A DNA stretch of 64,000 nt. It comes from Hysterangium stoloniferum. Taxonomy: Eukaryota > Basidiomycota > Agaricomycetes > Hysterangiales > Hysterangiaceae. Positions within the stretch are counted from its first letter, which is position 1, and each line of letters begins with the position of its first letter. The translations under genes and the position numbers were made by a program. Below are positions 57,483-64,000 of this stretch, piece by piece. Where the stretch lies: the NCBI GenBank assembly GCA_015178975.1, contig WHVD01000043.1, forward strand, positions 186,001 to 250,000. Reading direction: 5' to 3'. Below the pieces are notes generated by a model that saw only the letters and a program-made list of their open reading frames with translations, made no database searches and was not told the origin of the DNA.

Positions 57483-60400
57483 TCAAAGAGAAGATAATGG
57501 TCCAGGTTTGAGCGGGTAAGCTGTATGAAAGTCAGTAATGATTTCCGTGGCATTACCGAGTTCCGTGGCCAAAATCCATGAGGTCTCTTCATCGGTGCCC
57601 TCGTAACCCGCCCACTTGACCAAGTAAAGCAGTTTACAAGTGCGTCGACACTTGTCAATTTTTGAATCTAAAATCTGTGAGATTTCAAACTCGGGTTCTC
57701 CGTCAATGACTATGGGAGGAGGCGGAGATTGCACGCGATCCGGGATAGTGTTGGCAGTACAAGGTTCAAGCATAGAAACATGAAATACCGGGTGTACCGC
57801 ACACATGCTATCCGGAAGCCGTAGAGTCCAAGAAACTGAACCTACTTGTGCAATGATTTCAAACGGACCTAAATATTTTTCAGCAAGCTTTTTTGATGGA
57901 CGGGTAGTCCTAAAGAATTGAGCTTTGACATAAACACTGTCGCCTATCTTGAAGTTGGGGTGGCGGGATCCAGTGTTTGTCCGCTGAATGTTGGTATTGC
58001 TCTTGGGTGGACTTTATTGCAGTCCGGAGTTCCTCGTGGAGCTCGTGGAGGTCCGCGGTGAACTCTTGAGCACGAGCAGAGGCGAGATTTCGTTCTGGAT
58101 GTACTGTAATATTTGGATTATATCCTTTATTTGCAAAGAACGGGGAAACGCCAGTAGTGGCCGAAGGTGCATTGTTGTAAGCAAACTCTGCAAGTGGTAA
58201 CAAGGATTTCCAATTGTCCTGTTGATAATTGCAATATACACGGAGATATTGTTCAAAGGTCTGGTTGACGCGTTCGGTTTGTCCGTCGCCTTCCAGATGA
58301 TGTCCGGATGTGAAATGTAAAGTCATGTCCAAGGATTTTCCGAGGGATCTAAAGAAGTGAGACACAAACTCTGATCCTCTGTCGGAAGTCACGTGGGATG
58401 GAACTCCGTGCTTGGAAAATACGTGGATGATGAAAAGTTCCGCTAACTGCACGGACGTAATTGTATCATAAGTAGGGATGAATATACCTTGTTTTGAGAA
58501 TCTGTCAACAACGACTAGAATAGCGGAAAAGCCTTCAGAATCCGGTTGGTGTTCAATGAAATCCATAGAGATAGAATTCCACAGGTGTTCCGGTACCGGG
58601 AGTTGTTTCAAAAGGCCATATGGCTTGTGTCGCTGAGATTTCGAGCAGGGACAAGTAGTGCAAGATTTACAATAGTGCTTAACGAATCCACGGAGTCCGG
58701 GCCAAGTATATTCTCTTCTTATTAATGATAGAGTCTTGTTGTACCTGAAATGTCCTGAGAGTGGATGATCATGTTTGTATTGAAGGATCCTGAGGCGGAG
58801 GCCGTCAGAGTCTGGTACATAGATGCGATCGTCAAGTCTAATGAAACCATGCTGATCAAGAGACCACCGAGGTTGATTGGGGTCCACAGGATTGTCCAGA
58901 TGAGCTTTAGTAACTGGGTCTAGCGGAATTGCCAATAGAATATCTTGATGTAACTTCTCGATATCCATAATGATAATTCCACGGACAATGGGATTGACGA
59001 GGAAAGTTGCACGGACCGATGTGGTAAGTTGTTGATTCGTGAAAATAGGTTTCCGGTTGTGCGGATTTACCGTTGCATAGTCATTGCTCCCCTCTTTAGG
59101 ATAGACATCCCATCGTCTAGTTAAAGCGTTGGGTTTGCCGCCAAGGCGGCCGGGTCGAAAACGGATAACCATGTTGAAAGCAGATAGATATTCAGACCAG
59201 CGGGCCTGCCGGCGGGTCAAAAGTTTTGTGGTAGAAAAATATTCCAGGTTTTTGTGATCTGTTACAACGTCAATAGGAGCTCCTGAGCCTTCCAAATAGT
59301 GTCGCCACGCTTTGAAAGCTGAAAAGATTGCCAGAAGTTCTTTATCATGAACGTCGTAGTTGAGCTCTGCTCCGGTAAAAGTCCGGGACAGAAAGGCCAC
59401 GGGGTGGACCTCTCCGTCGGAGTCCTGGATAGACAGAATGGCTCCAAGTGCATAATCCGAGGCGTCCGTTTCAACAATGAGCGGGAAGTCCGGTTTCCAA
59501 TGCGACAGGATAGGAGCTGTAGAAAAAGAATTTTTTAAAAGATTGAAAGCTTTTTGACACTTATCATTAAAGTTCCACGGAGTACCCTTACGTGTAAGAC
59601 GGGTAAGGGGTACTGTGATGTCGGAATATCCACGGATAAACCGTCGGCAAAAATTGGCAAAGCCGAGGAAGGATTGTATATCTTTGACTTTTCAGGGTTC
59701 GGGCCAATCTTTGATGACTTGCACTTTAGTTTCATCCATGCGGAGTCCGTCGGGTCCCATCAGGAAACCTAGGTATTCCACGGAGTCCGTGTCAAAAGTA
59801 CATTTTTTACCATTCGCGAATAAACCCTGTTTTCTCAGTCTCCGGAGAACTTCACGGACTTGTTTGTCATGTTCCACAGGATTCTCGGAGTAGATAAGAA
59901 TGTTGTCCAAGTAAACAATGACGCATACATCGAGCATGTCGGAGAAAATGTCGTTGATAAAACGCTGAAAAACAGAAGGAGCATTGGTGAGACCAAAAGG
60001 GATCACCAACCACTCAAAGGCCCCATAGCGGGTTCTAAAAGTGGTTTTCCATTCGTCGCCCACGGCAATCCAGACCAAATGATAGGCATGTTTGAGATCT
60101 ATTTTGGTGTAAATCTGGGCATTCTGTGGAGCATCGAGCAAATCAGATATCAGTGGGAGTGGATATTTGTCCTTTTTGGTGACAGCATTGAGGCCTCTGA
60201 AATCAACACATAGTCTAAGGGATCCATCCTTTTTTCTGACAAACAGAACAGGTGCTCCAAAAGGAGACTTTGAGGGTCGAATAAAACCTATGGACAAATG
60301 TTCATCCAGGAAATCACGGATTGCGGATAGTTCCGTGGACGAAAGCGGGTAAATATGTCCTAGGGGTGGCTGGGCGCCATCTTCAAGATCGATTTTTAAG

Positions 60401-61212
60401 TCATATTCTCTGTGAGGCAGAAGCCGGTCAGCTTTCCGCTTGCTAAAAACATCCGCGAAGTCATGATATTTCTCCAGGACACCTTCTAGGTCAGCGGCTT
60501 GCTCAGATTCAGATACTGGTGTTGAAAAACGTCCAGTTGCTTCATCAATTTTTAAGTTGATAGTGAACGCCTGGGACCCATCCATTTTTGAAGCCCTAAT
60601 AAAAGCTGCAGCATTAATCAGAGAAATGGACGGAGGTGCCGTGGGTTCCGGGGAAGCTGTAGGTGCCGTAGGGATCACAGGAGTCCTCGAGACTGCAGGT
60701 GCCGGGAAGGCCATGGGTGCCGTGGAGGCCGAGACAGGCGCAGTTTCCTCGGTCGCCGCAGGAGTCCGGAATGTTATACTGTTAGCTATCCAGTCAATCA
60801 ACGGATTGTAGCGGGTAAGCCAGTTATGTCCTAGGACCACCGAGCAACTTGAGTCTAACTGGGTCACATAGAAAGTGACCAATTGAGATGTTCCACACGG
60901 GAAACTGATGGGTAAATCACAAGCTTGGGTAACTACCGAATTGCTTGTGCCATCAAAGAGGCAGAGGCCGACGGGATTTATCGAATAGGTTGGCAAAGAA
61001 TTTTTTTGCGTGAATTTTGTATCTAAAAAACAATGAGTCGAGCCGGAATCTATGAGAGCTGAAAAAACGAATTTCGGGATCATATTAGACATAAGCTTAA
61101 CGAAAAATGAATCAGAATGTGAGAGAGCGGATGTGTTGAGACGAGTAAACTCTTGAATGCGCGGAGAGGCAATGCAACCCCCAACCCGCGCGGAGTCCGC
61201 GGGGTTGCTCAC
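57483..61212 (-). pseudogene. Chromovirus pol: protease, RT, RNase H, integrase, chromodomain
   Basis: From 61212 the frame gives the protease (SALIDSGSTHCFLD) and RT (DGSLRLCVDFRGLNAVTKKD ... YLDNILIYSENP), then RNase H (ETDASDYALGAILS, HDKELLAIFSAFKAWRHYLE). The integrase shows an H2C2 finger (HPLSGHFRYNKT ... CKSCTTC), D in VVVDRFSKQGIF, D in SDRGSEFVSHF and E in GDGQTERVNQ. The chromodomain EISQILDSKIDKC with LLYLVKWAGYEGTDEETSW ends the protein at 57483. Breaks are a TGA at 59692-59694 in place of the usual arginine codon, and a one-base frameshift near 57960. The RT metal site reads YLDN (59902-59913) rather than YLDD. Confidence 0.93.
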
Positions 61213-62480
61213 TCTTTTTTCGAGTCAGACGCTGGTTTGTCCTTCGACGGGGTATCCGTGGAGGCCTTGGCTGTTCGTCCCTTAGAAGAGTTTGCTTTTG
61301 CCAGTGGACATTCCGGGACTCGATGGCCGGGTTTTCCGCACAATAGACAGAGGTTGTTGTCCATACGATGTTGTCTTTCTTGTGGGGTCAGTTTGCCATC
61401 GGGTCCGAGTTTGCCTGAGAGGTCGGGTTTTCCGGCTTGCTTGCTGGACTGTTGACCTTTGTTGTTGTCCTTATTGTCCTTGTTGTTGTTGTTTGAAGAC
61501 TTCTTGTCGTTCTTCTTGTCGGATTGCGTGGAGTTGCTGGTTGACGAATTATTGGTATTGTTTTTATTGTCCTTGGACTTGTTTACTTTGTCCGCGGATG
61601 TCTCGTGGGCAACTTCTGCGCGACGTTCCCAATAACGTGCATCCGCATTTTGAGCCTTGAGGCACATACAGGACAGGGTTTTTGGCTTGCCATCTTCTCC
61701 TTTTGAGACTTCGTCTTTAAGGCGGGACGGCAGACCGGCATAGAATTGGTGGCGGAGAGTGAAATCGCCCCACTGACAATGAGCGGCAAGATTGTTGAAT
61801 TGGACGATGTAGTCCGTGATGCGCTGTGTGTCCTTCATACAAAGATTTGTGAGACTATTCTCGGCTTCTCCTGTCGGGTCATACGGGCCAAAGTTGGTTT
61901 CAAGCTCCTCAACAAAAGCATCCCAATTTTCAAGCCAAAGCGGCTCATCCTTGGAAATCCCGCTAAAGGCCAGTTCGAACCATTTCAACGCGGATCCCGA
62001 CAAATATGAAAGTGCGTAGTTGACTTTTCGGGAGTCCGTGGAGAATGCAGCGGCACGATCACGGAAATTGAAGCGACATTGCATGAGGAAAGTAGAGAGT
62101 TTGTTTGGGTTGGAACCCGTGAAGGGTTCCATAGCATTGACTTTTGACCGTGGAGGTTCTTGTTCCTTTTTCTTTCGTTCTTCAAGCAGGTGCGTCATGA
62201 ATTTATCTATTGTTCCTGCTAAAAATTCAGAAGTAGGATCCCTCAAATGCGGTCGTTCAACAGGCGGAGGATCTTCGACACCTTTGCCCTTGTTGGGGCC
62301 CATGGATTCTTCCTCGTGCTCGGAGTTGCCCTGGTCTTCCGGGACTTCTTTGATACTGGCTTCCTCCACGGGTTCCGACTGGTTCGCAAGCGTCTGGCTG
62401 GTATACAGAGTTAACGGGGAATGAAGAGTTGACGGTCCAGGTAATGATGCCTGTGCACGTGTATTTCTTCTTGGTGGCAT
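61209..62480 (-). CDS. gag: Chromovirus gag
   Basis: An intact frame of 423 residues from MPPRRNTRAQ. The retrotransposon gag domain lies in the middle (KLSTFLMQCRFNFRDR ... GSALKWFELAFSG ... LENWDAFVEELETNFGPYDP), followed by an Asn/Lys-rich low-complexity stretch and one CCHC knuckle (CLLCGKPGHRVPEC). The stop TGA overlaps the first pol codon by two bases (GTGA), just after an A6 run, so pol lies in the -1 frame. This protein would form the particle that packages element RNA. Confidence 0.93.
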   Translation of the reverse strand: MPPRRNTRAQASLPGPSTLHSPLTLYTSQTLANQSEPVEEASIKEVPEDQGNSEHEEESMGPNKGKGVEDPPPVERPHLRDPTSEFLAGTIDKFMTHLLEERKKKEQEPPRSKVNAMEPFTGSNPNKLSTFLMQCRFNFRDRAAAFSTDSRKVNYALSYLSGSALKWFELAFSGISKDEPLWLENWDAFVEELETNFGPYDPTGEAENSLTNLCMKDTQRITDYIVQFNNLAAHCQWGDFTLRHQFYAGLPSRLKDEVSKGEDGKPKTLSCMCLKAQNADARYWERRAEVAHETSADKVNKSKDNKNNTNNSSTSNSTQSDKKNDKKSSNNNNKDNKDNNKGQQSSKQAGKPDLSGKLGPDGKLTPQERQHRMDNNLCLLCGKPGHRVPECPLAKANSSKGRTAKASTDTPSKDKPASDSKKE

Positions 62481-62503
62481 AATGAAAACAATCTGCGAGT
62501 ACT

Positions 62504-62514
62504 AGTCAGAAAAT
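62504..62514 (-). promoter_or_regulatory. Putative self-priming primer-binding site
   Basis: On the element strand ATTTTCTGACT starts 2 nt inside the 5' LTR, the usual primer-binding position. It is exactly complementary over 11 nt to AGTCAGAAAAT inside the LTR (62841-62831), which lies about 33 nt downstream of a TATTTAAA box. I cannot match it to a tRNA 3' end. Confidence 0.65.
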
Positions 62515-62516
62515 AC

Positions 62517-63335
62517 TGTTAGGATACACACACAGGCTGGGTCTCCGGAGAAACCCGCGGGATATCCGGTAGGACTTGGCTTCAGCTTATAGGCTGTGCC
62601 CTCGCTAGATCGTGTTGTCCAATTTCAAACGGACGGACGGGAATCCCGGGGAGTCCGGGTGGAGTTCGTGGGTCGTAAGTCGTAGGTCGTAGGTCGTGAG
62701 TCGTGGGTCGAGATGGTTGAGAGAGATAGATGCGCCAGAGCCCGTGGGCTCCGACTAGTGCGAGCGGTCTGATAAGAGTAGGGTTTTAGGGTGGAAAAAT
62801 ATAGTAGATTAAAGGGGGGAATCTAAGCTAATTTTCTGACTGGATTGTATGTACAACATCTGCCAGTTTAAATAGACCATGGAGTGAATGAACATACTAA
62901 TCCAGTAATAATGAAAACGAAACTAACAAAACACAAACGGGAAATGTAAACACCAAATTTGGTGTTAGGAACGGGACGGAATGGAGCGGAGTCCGAATTG
63001 TGACAAAGCATAACCCATAACGGGAAATGGAGCGGGAGCGGGGTCCTAATCGTGACTGGTCATTTGACTAAAATGGGAACGGGGCTCGAATAGAGCGGTG
63101 ACGGGATTCTGAGCGGGATCCAGTGACTGATGCATGGGACGAAGATGGACATAGACAGGGACAGAGTCCAGGGGAAGTCCGGTGACTGATATGTGTCATA
63201 ATGAGGTCAAACGTAACGAGTCTTGACATAATGGAGTCCGGGCGGGAAATCCTATAAACAGACGATTGGTGCTTGTAGCGCGTGGGGGCGTACGGGTTAG
63301 TGCCCGGAGTCCGGCGGGATTGTCCGGTCGTAACA
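62517..63335 (-). repeat. Right (5') LTR of the chromovirus
   Basis: On the plus strand it runs TGTTAGGATACACACACAGG to GTCGTAACA, 819 bp. It contains the element's presumed promoter: TATTTAAA (minus strand, 62874-62867) and the start-site block at 62841. Confidence 0.95.
62867..62874 (-). promoter_or_regulatory. TATA-like box of the chromovirus LTR
   Basis: TATTTAAA on the element strand lies 33 nt upstream of the AGTCAGAAAAT block. Box and block are conserved together in the family A solo LTRs at 2356 and 32964, which supports a promoter role. Confidence 0.6.
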
Positions 63336-64000
63336 CCACATGATCAAAAGAGGCTAAATCACACACCAGCTCCTCACAATTGTCAAACAAAACATCCAAT
63401 CAAAGTGTCAAATTTATATACAAGTTTAACTATTCTGCACTGGAAGACTTACACTCCTTGTATTTGAAGGCTGTGATGTCCTCTGAACCAGTGGATCATT
63501 TGACAATGATGTCTCCACCATTGTGTCTATTTTCATATCATTTAGATGTGATGATCCAAAATAACTCTCAACTCATCACAATCTATAGACTATAAAGTCT
63601 TTTGGTCCATATTATATGTGGTCAACTCAAAACAATTTAATATTGGCAAAGTCAAGTCCTGCCTGGCAGAGTTAGAATGTCCCAGGTCACAGTGAACAAA
63701 GGATAGATGTGGACCCCTAGTACTGTGCCAAATTAACAAAAATATTTCCCAGATCCTCCACCAATCACTGTTTAAGTCCTTTTTAGCTTCAATTTTCGAA
63801 CAATGACTAAGACTTTCATAGTCACTCTCCTTCTCATAGCCAAAACCGGTCCCAGAGGCAGACTCAACAACAGGTGGAGTTTTTGTGCCATCACAGTGAT
63901 ATCCTGCAGTAGAAATCAGCTGAATATTATTTGGAAAAGAAAATAATTGCCTGCAGGGTGTTGCCATCTCAAGGTACGGACTAGGTGAATCAGGCTGCCC
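63336..64000 (-). repeat. Repeat unit R1, copy 2, right piece
   Basis: The first 60 bp continue the R1 match (TGATCAAAAGAGGCTAAATC, as at 2198-2217), including one arm of the hairpin seen in copy 1. Beyond that the minus strand holds an open frame of 125 codons at 63967-63590 (DYESLSHCSKIEAKKDLNSD and WWRIWEIFLLIWH). It may be an upstream exon of the same unidentified element protein. The window ends inside it. Confidence 0.5.

Larger units (their letters stand above)
55258..63335 (-). mobile_element. Ty3/gypsy chromovirus, 8078 bp, with antisense accessory gene
   Basis: LTRs of 814 bp (55258-56071) and 819 bp (62517-63335) are flanked by CCACA at 55253-55257 and 63336-63340. The element reads right to left: 5' LTR, gag, pol (protease, RT, RNase H, integrase, chromodomain), then a convergent plus-strand gene, then the 3' LTR. 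The LTR pair differs mostly by transitions. Gag is intact; pol has one in-frame stop and one frameshift. It is the only nearly complete element in the window and the likely parent family of the family A solo LTRs, though those are older and more diverged. Confidence 0.95.

Noticed and set aside
57910-59400. A separate pol gene starting at 59400
   Set aside because: It begins at a GTG inside a continuous RT-RNase H frame; the break upstream is a single TGA at 59692.

Overview
The window reads as nuclear DNA of a basidiomycete fungus, most likely an Agaricomycete. Introns are about 50-65 bp with GT..AG ends. There are single-copy eukaryotic housekeeping genes, an F-box family of agaric type, and a heavy load of Ty3/gypsy, Ty1/copia, Tc1/mariner and pogo-like elements. 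No species is assigned.

Layout. 1-5.4 kb is a repeat zone: a gypsy pol remnant, an unidentified repeat unit (R1 copy 1) and a solo LTR. 5.4-7.0 kb holds a ten-exon short-chain dehydrogenase, followed by a 26-bp minisatellite, a LINE 3' remnant and two solo LTRs with target-site duplications (TSDs). 12.9-27.05 kb is a compact gene island: mitoribosomal mS38, OGG1, BUD23, a putative mitochondrial RnpA-like protein, FAM50/XAP5, RBM22/Slt11, an FAD monooxygenase, a small unknown gene and a GPI-anchored secreted protein. I see no transposon inside it. 27-30.2 kb is unassigned. 30.2-31.6 kb is an intact F-box gene.

From 32 kb on, the window is mostly mobile DNA. It holds a 0.7-kb inverted-repeat element, more solo LTRs (one nested in another LTR-like region), a decayed Tc1/mariner with 213-bp arms, and a pogo/CENP-B fragment. 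A copia element (41150-46514) has split an F-box pseudogene and itself carries a nested solo LTR. After a third F-box fragment come short repeats and a duplicated unknown unit. The last 9 kb is an 8.1-kb chromovirus (55258-63335) inserted with a CCACA duplication into a second copy of R1. R1 copy 1 at the start of the window is the matching empty site.

How the parts fit. The island genes serve rRNA methylation (BUD23), splicing (RBM22, FAM50), mitochondrial translation and perhaps mitochondrial tRNA processing (mS38, RnpA-like), and DNA base repair (OGG1). They are packed head-to-head or tail-to-tail with gaps of 100-500 bp. The most interesting object is the chromovirus. It carries an antisense, intron-containing accessory gene with a Zn2Cys6-like cysteine pattern. 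Its site just inside the 5' LTR is complementary over 11 nt to the predicted start of its own transcript, as in Tf1-type self-priming. Its pol looks recently inactivated by changes of the cytosine-deamination type. Everything here was read by eye; no alignment or database search was run.
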